Part shown: one piece after another, positions 16,222 through 24,544 of the stretch
Layout of the letters: the number at the start of each line of letters is the position of its first letter
Position numbering within the stretch: position 1 is the first letter of the stretch
From: Paenibacillus aestuarii
Lineage (GTDB): Bacteria; Bacillota; Bacilli; Paenibacillales; NBRC-103111
Direction: 5' to 3'
Assembly: GCF_027789125.1 (NCBI RefSeq)
Contig: NZ_JAQFVF010000089.1
Location: forward strand, 306,143 to 370,142
DNA length: 64,000 nucleotides
Made by a program: the position numbers and the translations under genes
Notes under the pieces: model-generated
What the model saw: the letters and a program-made list of their open reading frames with translations, nothing else
Told to the model about the DNA's origin: nothing
The model's database searches: none

Positions 16222-18543
16222 TTACATTTCACTTTCCGTTCCCCGGTACTGGCCCGGCGTGACGCCAACATGCTTTTTAAACACGCGAATGAAATTTTTC
16301 GTCTGATAACCGACACGCTCGGCAATTTCTGATACCGATTGATCGGTCGAACGCAGCAGCTCGATGGACTTCTCAATTCTGAATTTGGTCAAATATTCTA
16401 TAAAGGAAACGTTCATCGTTTTTTTAAACAGCTTACTCAAATAATGCGGACTCAAGCCGCAAATTTGCGCACACTGGTCGAGCGACAGATCGAAGTGATA
16501 ATTATCCTCCATATAGCGCACGACTTTCTGAATAAGCTGCTCATGCTCCTGGTTCTGTTTGCCATGCACATAGTCCACGATCGGCTGGACGAGCTGATCA
16601 TGGATCCACCTATTTAATTCGACGACGGTATGGATCTGGCGAATTTGCGCATAGGGGTCCGCATCTGCTTCGCCGAATAAATGCTTATTATCCAGTCCTA
16701 ATGCATATGCCGTTCGAAGGGCAGAGGTCAGCAGGCGATAATAGGACATATGAATCCATTCCGGTTTGCTTACTGTGTCTTTCATCGAATTAGCAAATTC
16801 ATCCAACATCCGCTCCGCTTCGGTAAGATCGCCAATTTGCAGCGACTGCTCGAAATGGGCCTCGATTTCGATCGGATACCGGTAATGCAGATCAGCTTCA
16901 CTGCTGCCGCCAGCGTACACAATGACTTGATTGCCACCGACAATCATCCTTGAACGCAAGGATAACGACGCCTCCTCGTAGAGCTCCGGCAGTTCCGCGA
17001 TCCGGTCGCTTTGCCCGCTAAGACCGATTGTCACCGGAAAGCGCAAATAATCGGAGATCAACAACCGCAGCCGTTCAGCGAACGACTTGACGTCTGGCCT
17101 GCTTTCGTGGACGCTGCCCGTCTCGACATCGATGAACAACCATACCGCAATCTGATCATTCATCAGGTTGATAGCGATGCCGTCCAAGGCCTGCGAGCGC
17201 AGCAGGTCGCTAGTAATGTTTTTCACCGCAAAAACGATGAGTTCCCGATCGTGCTCCTGTTGAAAGCGTACGCCACCATCCGGCTGCGGATCGCTGGCAA
17301 TGACAAAGACGTGATGCTCCCGGCTGGACGGCACGTCATACCTGCGCAGCATGTGCTCCAACTGCTCGCTGGTATAATGGACAAAGCGGCCCTGGAGCAG
17401 CTGCAGAGCAAAGATCTCGCGCATCAGCGGCATTTGATCGCTCAGCTGTTCCTGCAGCTGGTTCGCCGTGCTGCTCAGCTCAAGCCAACGCTTTCGAACG
17501 AAACCGACCTCGTCCGTTTCCAGCTCCACTGCTTGTCCGCCTTTGACCTGCGCGACCAAGTGTTTAATCGGCTGATAGACACGCCTTGTGCCCCATAGAG
17601 CGAACACGACACCCAGCATGAGGCAGCCGGCAAGGATGGCCAAGGTAATCAGTGCAATCCCCTTGGATTTGGCATTTAATTGACTTACAGGCACCATATC
17701 GATGTACTTCCATTTGTTGAAAGATGAAACTATGGGAGTCACCATGTATTCCGTTTCCTGATACGTGAAGGCAAAACGTTGATTTTTGCCCTGCTGCTCT
17801 GCCAAGCCGATCAGGCCGGGAGGAACTTGATCCCCGCCTGTCGAGGACACCAGCTCGCCTTGTTCGTTCAAAATGAAAATTTGCTCCCCTTTATAGCTGA
17901 CAAACCGATCCATAATGCTCTTGAATAGCGAGGCGTCGATTCGTATCAGTAATAGCCCTACGGGCTTATTGGATAAAATCGGCGCTTTGCTAATAAAGGT
18001 GACACCTTGCGTCTTATAGGCAGGGATCGGAGCATATGGCCCTGTCATCCATTTCATTTGCTCCTCCGCATCCAGCTCCCGTTGCAGCGCTTCGCGCTCC
18101 GGGCTGCCCTCAATTCGCTGACCGCCAAAAAGCGGTGAGATTAAATATGCCTCTTCAGGCACATACATCGAGATATCGCTGACTTCCCGGTTGCTGCTTT
18201 GCAGCGCTGCCAATTCCCTCGAAATCCCAGAATAGAACCCTGTATAGTTGGTATTCTTCAAATCGGTTAAGTTCGAGCTAAAAAACGTGCCAAGCAGCAT
18301 TTGAATCGCGTTGTTTTGAATTCGCTCCAACGACGCATCAATATTGGCAGATACATTGTTCAATATGCGCACGTTCGACTGATTAACTTCGCTCTGTACA
18401 GCGGAAGCCGAAAAGAAGTAGCTGCTGATGCCGACAGCCAGCACCGGTATCATAGCGGCAAATAAAGCTAAGGTTACCATATTGCGAAAAATTGTTTTGC
18501 GCAGGAAAAAGCGCTTCCATTTACTTTCAAGCATGATGCGCAT
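16222..18543 (-). CDS. Membrane-anchored sensor with C-terminal AraC DNA-binding domain
   Basis: About 773 residues from the ATG at 18543, which has GACGAGGTG six bases upstream. A first membrane helix at about residues 20-42, an extracellular Cache-like sensing region to about 290, a second helix (LITLAILAGCLMLGVVFALWG), a HAMP-like linker, then a long cytoplasmic part ending in two AraC helix-turn-helix motifs (LSLDQCAQICGLSPHYLSKLF and SVSEIAERVGYQTKNFIRVF). This YesS-like layout senses a sugar outside and binds DNA directly. It probably activates the ABC-fucosidase unit and the lyase gene, whose promoters share a motif. Confidence 0.87.
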   Translation of the reverse strand: MRIMLESKWKRFFLRKTIFRNMVTLALFAAMIPVLAVGISSYFFSASAVQSEVNQSNVRILNNVSANIDASLERIQNNAIQMLLGTFFSSNLTDLKNTNYTGFYSGISRELAALQSSNREVSDISMYVPEEAYLISPLFGGQRIEGSPEREALQRELDAEEQMKWMTGPYAPIPAYKTQGVTFISKAPILSNKPVGLLLIRIDASLFKSIMDRFVSYKGEQIFILNEQGELVSSTGGDQVPPGLIGLAEQQGKNQRFAFTYQETEYMVTPIVSSFNKWKYIDMVPVSQLNAKSKGIALITLAILAGCLMLGVVFALWGTRRVYQPIKHLVAQVKGGQAVELETDEVGFVRKRWLELSSTANQLQEQLSDQMPLMREIFALQLLQGRFVHYTSEQLEHMLRRYDVPSSREHHVFVIASDPQPDGGVRFQQEHDRELIVFAVKNITSDLLRSQALDGIAINLMNDQIAVWLFIDVETGSVHESRPDVKSFAERLRLLISDYLRFPVTIGLSGQSDRIAELPELYEEASLSLRSRMIVGGNQVIVYAGGSSEADLHYRYPIEIEAHFEQSLQIGDLTEAERMLDEFANSMKDTVSKPEWIHMSYYRLLTSALRTAYALGLDNKHLFGEADADPYAQIRQIHTVVELNRWIHDQLVQPIVDYVHGKQNQEHEQLIQKVVRYMEDNYHFDLSLDQCAQICGLSPHYLSKLFKKTMNVSFIEYLTKFRIEKSIELLRSTDQSVSEIAERVGYQTKNFIRVFKKHVGVTPGQYRGTESEM

Positions 18544-18625
18544 TACGAACACCTCGTCCATGGAGTTGAATGCATTGTAATCTATTTTAGAGCGGTTTCG
18601 CAACACAAAAAACAACGGTTGAAAA

Positions 18626-18670
18626 GAAAAAAGGCATCTCTCCATCGTAAACACCGCCTGAAGAGAGCCT
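18626..18670 (-). terminator. Terminator of the TerC-family gene
   Basis: Minus-strand arms AGGCTCTCT and AGAGATGCCT (one unpaired base) followed by TTTTTTC. Confidence 0.7.
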
Positions 18671-18674
18671 ATTT

Positions 18675-19352
18675 TTATACAGCGCTATTTTGCTGCAGCG
18701 ACGCCTTTTTCAATTTCGCTTGTATCCATCCCCCGGCGATAACCAACACTGCACCGCCAACAGCGGCGAGCCAAGCATACCCCTCTGGAATCAAATATTG
18801 CTCTACCAGCGCATCGCCGGCAAACATATCGCCTGCCGAGTAACCAAGGATGGCTGCACCAAGATATACCAAGACAGGAAATTTCGTTAACAGCTTGGAC
18901 ACCAGAGTACTGCCCCAAATAATAATCGGCATGCTCATGACGATTCCCAAAATCATCATCACCTGATTGTCCCCAGCCGCTGCGGCGATCGCCAGCACAT
19001 TATCCAGGCTCATAATCAGATCAGCTACGATAATCGACCATATGGCCTGAAGCAGGGTCGTCGTCTTTTTCATCTGCGTCTCATCGCCGTCATCCACAAG
19101 CAGCTTGACCGCAATCCAGCATAGCAAAATAGCCCCAGCCGCTTCAATCAATGGAATCCGCAAAATGTAAGCCGCTGCTACAGTGAGGATCAGTCTAAGC
19201 ACGATGGCCCCTAGCGTGCCGATCCATATCGCTTTCGAACGCTGATGCGGCGGCAAATTCCGGCTGGCTAACGCAATGACAACGGAATTATCGCCACTCA
19301 GCAAAATATTGATTAGCATGATCTGCAAAAATATAATTACACTTTCCATCAT
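18675..19352 (-). CDS. TerC-family membrane protein, YjbE-like
   Basis: A 225-residue protein with seven or so membrane helices. The TerC signature residues are visible: LINILLSGDNSVVIALASRNLP near residues 13-34 and DLIMSLDNVLAIAAAAGDN near 112-130, where conserved Asp residues lie within helices. Family members (YjbE, YkoY, Alx) export Mn(II) or support metal loading of exported proteins. The transported ion here is not proven by sequence. I looked for the yybP-ykoY manganese riboswitch in the upstream region and did not see its core. It stands alone between two terminated units. Confidence 0.85.
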   Translation of the reverse strand: MMESVIIFLQIMLINILLSGDNSVVIALASRNLPPHQRSKAIWIGTLGAIVLRLILTVAAAYILRIPLIEAAGAILLCWIAVKLLVDDGDETQMKKTTTLLQAIWSIIVADLIMSLDNVLAIAAAAGDNQVMMILGIVMSMPIIIWGSTLVSKLLTKFPVLVYLGAAILGYSAGDMFAGDALVEQYLIPEGYAWLAAVGGAVLVIAGGWIQAKLKKASLQQNSAV

Positions 19353-19405
19353 TCTCCCAAATCCTTAATGTAAAATTGTTATGCGAATCGCACATTGCTT
19401 AAAGC

Positions 19406-19434
19406 AGGATAGCACTGTTTCTCGCTAGGATCAA
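19406..19434 (-). promoter_or_regulatory. Candidate promoter of the TerC-family gene
   Basis: TTGATC (19434 to 19429), 17 bp, TATCCT (19411 to 19406), about 55 bp before the start codon. The -10 is only a moderate match. Confidence 0.35.
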
Positions 19435-19498
19435 GACCGGAATCAGGATTGAACCTGACAATAAGCTTCTGCGCTTTCTCTGCGCATATTCATCAGCA

Positions 19499-20398
19499 TC
19501 ACTCTTCTACTGCCAGCTCGGATAAATAAGGAATGGAATGCTGTGCACCCAATCGGGTGACCGAGATCGACGAGGCATGCTGGGCGATATTCACCGCTTC
19601 ATCGATCGTTTTGCCCGCGACGATCATCGCCGCCAGCGTACCGGAGAACGTATCTCCGGCAGCGGTCGTATCGATGGCGTTGACTTTACGGCCTTCGCGG
19701 TACACATTTTCCGTACCGTTGTAGTATACAATGCCTTTTTCACCTAATGTGATCAAGGGATAACGAATACCCTTGGCTCGCAACACGTCCAGCGCTGCGA
19801 AAGAATCTTCCACGCTCTTGATCTCGATGCCCGTATAAAGGCGGCACTCAATTTCATTCGGCGTAAAATAATCCAAGCCTTGCAAAATCTCATCGTCCAA
19901 CGGAACGGCAGGCGCCGGATTCAAGAAAATCGGCACTTTACCTTTTGTTAATTGAATGGCCGCATAGACTGATTCACGGGGAATTTCCAGTTGCAGCATA
20001 ATGGCTGAAGCGGAGAGAAGCTCATCTTCGTATTGATGAATGTATTCTGGTGTCACTAAGTTATTCGCACCGCCATCCAAAATGATGGCATTGTTCCCAT
20101 TGCAGACTGTAATCGCGGCAACACCCGTCGTTATGTCAGGCTCAACCGTCATATAATCAGTGTTGACACCGAACTCCTTGAGGCTGCTGATTAACGATTG
20201 ACCAAATATATCATCACCAACTTTTGCCACAAACCAGGTATCGGCCCCCATCTTTGCACTTGCCACCGCTTGGTTCGCTCCTTTGCCGCCAGCTGACAGT
20301 AAGAAGCCCTCGCCACGCATCGTCTCGCCCATTTCCGGAATACGAATCGTCCGCATGACCAAATCCATATTTGCACTGCCAATTACGATATTTTTCAT
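19499..20398 (-). CDS. rbsK: Ribokinase, PfkB family
   Basis: A 299-residue sugar kinase. PfkB signature 1 is visible as AGGKGANQAVASAKMGADTWFVAKVGDDIFG (about residues 37-67), and signature 2 as DTTAAGDTFSGTLAAMI near residue 250, whose Asp is the catalytic base. NPAPA and TPNE are also typical of RbsK. It phosphorylates ribose (or a related pentose) with ATP in the cytoplasm. No rbs transporter or repressor is adjacent. The alcohol dehydrogenase gene ends 56 bp upstream, so co-transcription is possible. Confidence 0.85.
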   Translation of the reverse strand: MKNIVIGSANMDLVMRTIRIPEMGETMRGEGFLLSAGGKGANQAVASAKMGADTWFVAKVGDDIFGQSLISSLKEFGVNTDYMTVEPDITTGVAAITVCNGNNAIILDGGANNLVTPEYIHQYEDELLSASAIMLQLEIPRESVYAAIQLTKGKVPIFLNPAPAVPLDDEILQGLDYFTPNEIECRLYTGIEIKSVEDSFAALDVLRAKGIRYPLITLGEKGIVYYNGTENVYREGRKVNAIDTTAAGDTFSGTLAAMIVAGKTIDEAVNIAQHASSISVTRLGAQHSIPYLSELAVEE

Positions 20399-20454
20399 AA
20401 CTTTCCCCGCTTCTCACAAAAGTTCTATTTTCAGTCTGTATCTCGACCTACCTC

Positions 20455-21621
20455 TTACATGGAACGAATTAATATATCGCGAACGGTTTCAGGCGTCATC
20501 GGCTTGTAGGAACCGACTTTGTCCTTCATGAACGATTTTTGCACCAGCTCATCGAGACGAGATGAATCGATGCCGTAATCCTTGAGCCGGCTTGGTGCGC
20601 CTAGCTCGGTCCAGAACGTGCGCAGCGCAGCAGCCGATTCCCTGGCCAGCTCAAGATCGCTTTTCCCGGAAGGATCGAGGCCGAATACGTTTACGGCCAG
20701 CTTAGTCATCCGGGACGGATCCTCCTCGGCGCAATGCAGCATCCAGTTTGGGAACACGATCGCCAGCCCCCCGCCGTGCGGAATATCGTAGATCGCGGAC
20801 AGTCCATGCTCGATCTGATGCGACGCCCAGTCGCCGCCGTCCGTCCCGCTGGACAGTAGTCCGTTGAACGCCATCGTGCCGGCGTACATGATCGTTTCGC
20901 GAAGCTTGAAGTTATGCAAATCCTTCACCAGCTTCGGCGCTGCTTCCATGATCGTCAAGAGGACCGACTCCATGAAGCGGTCGATCATCGGCGCATTTTC
21001 CGTACGGTGAAAATATTGCTCCAACACGTGCGACATCATATCGACAATGCCGTAAACGGTCTGATCCAGCGGCACCGAGAACGTGTACGCCGGATCCAGT
21101 ATCGAGAACACAGGGTACGCGAGCGGACTTCCCCAGCCTCTTTTCTCATTCAGCTCCCAGTTGGTAATAACCGAGAGATTGTTCATTTCCGAGCCAGTGG
21201 CGGCAAGCGTAAGCACCGTGCCAAATGGCAGTGCTTTTTGCGCGGCAGCCTTTCTCGTGATGATGTCCCAAACGTCGCCATCATAATAAACGCCAATGGA
21301 TATAGCTTTCACACAATCGATGACACTGCCACCGCCAACGGCGAGAATGAAATCGATATGCTTTTCCCGGCAAATTTCAATCCCTTTATGTACAGTGGTA
21401 AGCCGCGGATTCGGCTCCACACCGGATAGCTCAGTGACTTCCGCTTTCATCTGCGAGAGCTGCTCGCAAACCGCATCGTACACGCCGTTTTTCTTAATGC
21501 TGCCGCCGCCGTAGACAAGCAGGACACGCTTCCCTTCGGAGCCTAGATCTTGCTTTAACTTCTCAATTTGATCTTTGCCAAACCACAATCGTGTCGGATT
21601 ATACTGCAAAAAAGCTTCCAT
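20455..21621 (-). CDS. Iron-containing alcohol dehydrogenase, YugJ/BdhA-like
   Basis: A 388-residue group III alcohol dehydrogenase. The cofactor loop VYGGGSIKKNG lies near residue 42 and AVGGGSVIDCVKAI near 98. Metal ligands are expected in VDMMSHVLEQYF and in HQIEHGLSAIYDIPHGGGLAIVFPNWMLH. The start at 21621 has AAAGGAGA upstream; an upstream in-frame extension lacks a site. The family reduces aldehydes such as butanal with NAD(P)H; the true substrate is unknown. Confidence 0.87.
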   Translation of the reverse strand: MEAFLQYNPTRLWFGKDQIEKLKQDLGSEGKRVLLVYGGGSIKKNGVYDAVCEQLSQMKAEVTELSGVEPNPRLTTVHKGIEICREKHIDFILAVGGGSVIDCVKAISIGVYYDGDVWDIITRKAAAQKALPFGTVLTLAATGSEMNNLSVITNWELNEKRGWGSPLAYPVFSILDPAYTFSVPLDQTVYGIVDMMSHVLEQYFHRTENAPMIDRFMESVLLTIMEAAPKLVKDLHNFKLRETIMYAGTMAFNGLLSSGTDGGDWASHQIEHGLSAIYDIPHGGGLAIVFPNWMLHCAEEDPSRMTKLAVNVFGLDPSGKSDLELARESAAALRTFWTELGAPSRLKDYGIDSSRLDELVQKSFMKDKVGSYKPMTPETVRDILIRSM

Positions 21622-21706
21622 AACCGTTTCTCCTTTGATGACTGAATTCTCACGTAGTATATCATAGGTACGGTTTATTTCCGAAGCGAGCGATCTTGCC
21701 CGCTTG

Positions 21707-21905
21707 TTAAAATACACCTTTGCGGTGGAGAACGGTCAAAATCCGATGAAAATCGTAGCTACCGCCATTCGGCGTGTCAACAAGCCCTTTTTCCACCGTT
21801 ACTTGTACAGAAGCTTTGGCCCAGTCCGGCTGCGTACGTTCCACTGCCGCTAGCCGGTGCTTTCAATGCCGCCACTTCGGCTTGCAAATCGTCAATCGCC
21901 TGCAA
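21707..21905 (-). pseudogene. Small gene with a frameshift
   Basis: GGAGGTG is followed by a TTG start and a helix-like run (LQAIDDLQAEVAALKAPASG). The original frame hits a stop at about 21780, but another frame continues at once with TQPDWAKASVQVTVEKG and LVDTPNGGSYDFHRILTVL and ends at 21707. The two halves look like one protein of about 65 residues split by a frameshift near 21835. The WAK...VDTP.GGSYDF.R pattern resembles short proteins or C-terminal domains I recall from Paenibacillus and its phages; I cannot name the family. The gap 21622-21706 shows nothing else. Confidence 0.45.
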
Positions 21906-22041
21906 GGCACTTACACCTCCTGATAGAGCCTATATTATTCAGTGGAAATGTTTGGACAAGAACTATGCTCCTGCAAAATGAGTAAATCGCTGACACGAGA
22001 TCCCAGTTAAAGCGCATATGATATCCGGGGGTGATTCACCT

Positions 22042-22380
22042 ATGCCGCAGTACCGCATTATCGTCGATCTTACAGATTTTCGGCTATATCTCCTAGACGT
22101 GAATAGAGTAATACGTGCTTTTCCCGTTGCAATTGGCAAAATGCTGACTAAAACTCCGACCGGTGAGTATTTCATCATTAACAAACAACCTAACCCGGGC
22201 GGTCCTTTTGGTGTATTATGGATGGGACTTAACAAGCCGCACTACGGCATCCATGGTACCAACGATCCCTCATCCATCGGTAAAAGCGTCTCGCACGGTT
22301 GCATCCGCATGTATAACGAGGACGTCTTGCAGCTGTCCGATTATGTCCCCATCCATACGCGTGTGACGATCCGTTCATAG
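22042..22380 (+). CDS. L,D-transpeptidase (YkuD domain)
   Basis: A 112-residue single-domain protein from the ATG at 22042, preceded by GGGGGTGA. The catalytic motif SHGCIRM (Cys near residue 92) and the upstream HGTNDPSSIG are diagnostic of YkuD. Such enzymes cross-link peptidoglycan through meso-diaminopimelate or attach proteins to it. No signal peptide or LysM domain is seen, although the first residues (YRIIVDLTDFRLYLLD) belong to the fold itself; how it reaches the wall is unclear. Confidence 0.9.
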   Translation: MPQYRIIVDLTDFRLYLLDVNRVIRAFPVAIGKMLTKTPTGEYFIINKQPNPGGPFGVLWMGLNKPHYGIHGTNDPSSIGKSVSHGCIRMYNEDVLQLSDYVPIHTRVTIRS

Positions 22381-22387
22381 ACACATC

Positions 22388-22415
22388 AAAGACCCCTGCA
22401 AACTGCAGGGGTCGA
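22388..22415. terminator. Hairpin between convergent genes
   Basis: A perfect 10-bp stem GACCCCTGCA/TGCAGGGGTC with a 3-base loop. On the minus strand it is followed by TTTGATG; on the plus strand by GATTATAT. Likely serves both directions. Confidence 0.6.
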
Positions 22416-22426
22416 TTATATAGGGG

Positions 22427-22699
22427 CTATAGGGGCTTCCAGCGATTATTCCCCGGATGAGGACAACGCCGCTCCTTTAACTTCGCGGCAATACGAACGA
22501 TACAACCGCATAGAGCGCATGTCGTTCCGCTCATAAGCTTGGCACAGCTTTTGCACGCTTCAAGCCGCCGATCATACTCAGCATCCGTAACACTATGCTC
22601 CTCCGATTGAAACATGGGGGATGCCAGCACGCGTGTGATCTGTTCTTCCGTTACTTCAAAGCGCCCCTGACAGCTTTTGCACTGGCGGTTTTCAATCAT
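22427..22699 (-). CDS. Small cysteine-rich protein, DUF6171-like
   Basis: A 90-residue protein with three Cys clusters: CKSCQG near residue 8, CKSCAK near 49 and CALCGC near 61, plus a final CPHPGNNRW. These would bind zinc. The pattern resembles a small zinc-ribbon family found in Firmicutes (DUF6171), function unknown. Its ATG overlaps the stop of the broken arabinofuranosidase gene (ATGA), so it was probably once translated with it. Confidence 0.6.
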   Translation of the reverse strand: MIENRQCKSCQGRFEVTEEQITRVLASPMFQSEEHSVTDAEYDRRLEACKSCAKLMSGTTCALCGCIVRIAAKLKERRCPHPGNNRWKPL

Positions 22700-23798
22700 G
22701 CTGTTGCGATTTCGATCACCGTAACGGATTTAGGCGATAACCGAAGCTGTATAGAGTCACCTTCCCGGCTATAGGCCTTAAACTCACGTGGACAAACCAC
22801 ATCCGGCTGTTCAAATCTATTATGACCGTTCATAACAGCTGACGTTAATTCCGAGCCGTGGATATGGAACTCTTTTCCTAGTAATCCTCGAAGTTCGACG
22901 CGCACCTCTGCCTGCGAATGAGGATCGAGATTGCATAAGCTGATGTGAATCCGCCCTGCATCATCCTTCGATGCGGAAACAGACGTCATCTGCTGTTTTC
23001 GTCCGTTAAACTCATACCAATCGCCCTCTGTATGTGTGCTAAGCAAAGCCGCATCTTGATGCACTTTGAACATATCAAAGACATGGTAGGTAGCAGCATC
23101 CGCTCACCTTCTGTCAAAATGACGGATTGCAGCACGTTAACCACCTGTGCCATATTCGCCATCTCAACACGATCACAATGCTCGTGAAAAATATGAAAAT
23201 GAATCCCCGCTGAAACCGCATCGCGCATTGTGTTCTGTTGATAGAGGAACCCGGGATTCGTGCCCGGCTCCACATCGTGCCAGGTGCCCCACTCATCCAC
23301 GATTAGGCCAACTCTTTTTTCTGGATCATATTGATGCCAATCAGCCATCGGAGAAACCCCGTCAAAAGTCATATATTCTACCCATTCCGACATCTCCTGA
23401 ACCGTACCGCTGCCTACATTCCCGCAAATATACGGCTCACACTCCAATAGCTCACATAGCAAGAGAAACTCATGCGTCCCGAAATGATTATTTTCCAATA
23501 CTCCGCCCCAGTGCGTATTAATCTTTGTTTTGCGCGACTCTAGCGGTCCTACCCCATCCTTCCAATGGTACTCATCAGCAAAACATCCGCCTGGCCAGCG
23601 AAGCACCGGCACCCGTATTTGTTTGAGCGCAGCGAGTACATCGTTTCGGATGCCTCGCGTATTCGGGATAGGTGAATCCTCACCGACCCATATGCCTTCA
23701 TAAATACAACGCCCTAAATGTTCAGAAAAATGCCCATAGATGTTCCGGTTAATTCTCCCTTTCTCTATGTTCGTTTGAATCGTTACATGAGTTGCCAT
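22696..23798 (-). pseudogene. Alpha-L-arabinofuranosidase (GH51), deleted and frameshifted
   Basis: The N-terminal part is a good GH51 enzyme (YGHFSEHLGRCIYEGIWVG, RWPGGCFADEYHW, NVGSGTVQEMSEWVEYMTFDG). It then jumps from VSPMA straight to DWHQYDPEKRVGLIVDEWGTWHD, so a block of roughly 150 residues containing the general acid/base Glu is missing. A frameshift near 23090 separates the rest (FDMFKVHQDAALLS to VTVIEIATA), which continues in another frame to 22696. The nucleophile Glu (DEWG) remains, but the enzyme cannot be active. The start region overlaps the first copy of a tandem repeat. Confidence 0.85.
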
Positions 23799-24370
23799 CC
23801 ACAATCTTGGCCCCTTCTTCTGCTCACGTCCCTTTATCACTACTATCCCGTTGACTCAGGAAAAACCTCTTCGCACTCTCCGAAAGCACCTCGCAGTCTG
23901 CACTCGGCTTCTACTCGCTCTTCATTGCACGATGCCGTACCCTATCTCCTTGCCATCCTTCCACAATCCTGGCCCTCACTTCTGCTCGCGCCGCTTTATC
24001 ATCACTATCCCGTTGACTCAGGAAAACCCTCTTCGCACTCTCCGAAAAGTACCTCACAGCTTGCACTCAGCTTCTACTCGATCTTCCATTTCACGATGCC
24101 GTACCCTAACTCCTTGCCAACCATCCACAATCCTCGTCCCTAATTCTGCTCGCGCCCCTTTATCGTCACTATCCCGTTGACTCAGAAACTCACTTCGCAC
24201 TCTCCGAGAGCACCTCGCATCTTGCACTTAGCTTCTACTCGCTCTTCCATTGCACGATGCCGAATCCTATCTCCTTGCCAACCTTCCTCAATCCTGGCCC
24301 CTACTTCTGCTCGCGTCCCTTTATCATCACTATCCCTTTGTCTCAGAAACACTATCGCGTCTTCTTCTGC
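23792..24370. repeat. Tandem repeat, unit about 160 bp, about 3.5 copies
   Basis: Copies begin at about 23792, 23950, 24114 and 24275 (spacing 158, 164, 161); the last is partial. Each contains CCATCCACAATCCTGG, TTATCATCACTATCCCGTTG, TTCGCACTCTCCGA and GCACGATGCCGTACC with small changes. Short open frames occur in it but are not conserved between copies, so I do not treat it as coding. The first copy overlaps the start of the GH51 pseudogene. A fragment occurs inverted at 26279-26304. This fills the interval between the pseudogene and the transposase promoter. Confidence 0.85.
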
Positions 24371-24464
24371 TTTCACATATGTCTAATCCCCAACAGCGTT
24401 CCAGACTTTCCACCCACCTTAAATTAAATTCACAAACTATTTTGGAAAATTTTATAAAATAATC

Positions 24465-24513
24465 TTGAAATTAGAACACATGTTCGTTACAATAATAACA
24501 AGAACTAATGTTC
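24465..24513 (+). promoter_or_regulatory. Promoter with two LexA-like (SOS) boxes
   Basis: TTGAAA (24465-24470), 17 bp and TACAAT (24488-24493) form a good sigma-A promoter. GAACACATGTTC (24474-24485) lies in the spacer and GAACTAATGTTC (24502-24513) at the expected transcription start. Read on the minus strand the first is CGAACATGTGTTCT, 13 of 14 positions of the Bacillus LexA consensus CGAACRNRYGTTYC. Repression by LexA is inferred. Confidence 0.55.
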
Positions 24514-24544
24514 GTATTTAACCATTGGAAAGGGAGGGATACGA

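Noticed and set aside
19353..19498. yybP-ykoY manganese riboswitch upstream of the TerC gene
   Set aside because: Core sequence not found in the short upstream region.
23792..24370. CRISPR array
   Set aside because: Repeat units are contiguous and about 160 bp with no unique spacers; no cas gene is in the window. The other repeat arrays in the window also lack spacers.
23718..24462. Several 60-140 residue frames in the ~160-bp repeat
   Set aside because: Frames are not kept between repeat copies, and differences between copies include indels that are not multiples of three.
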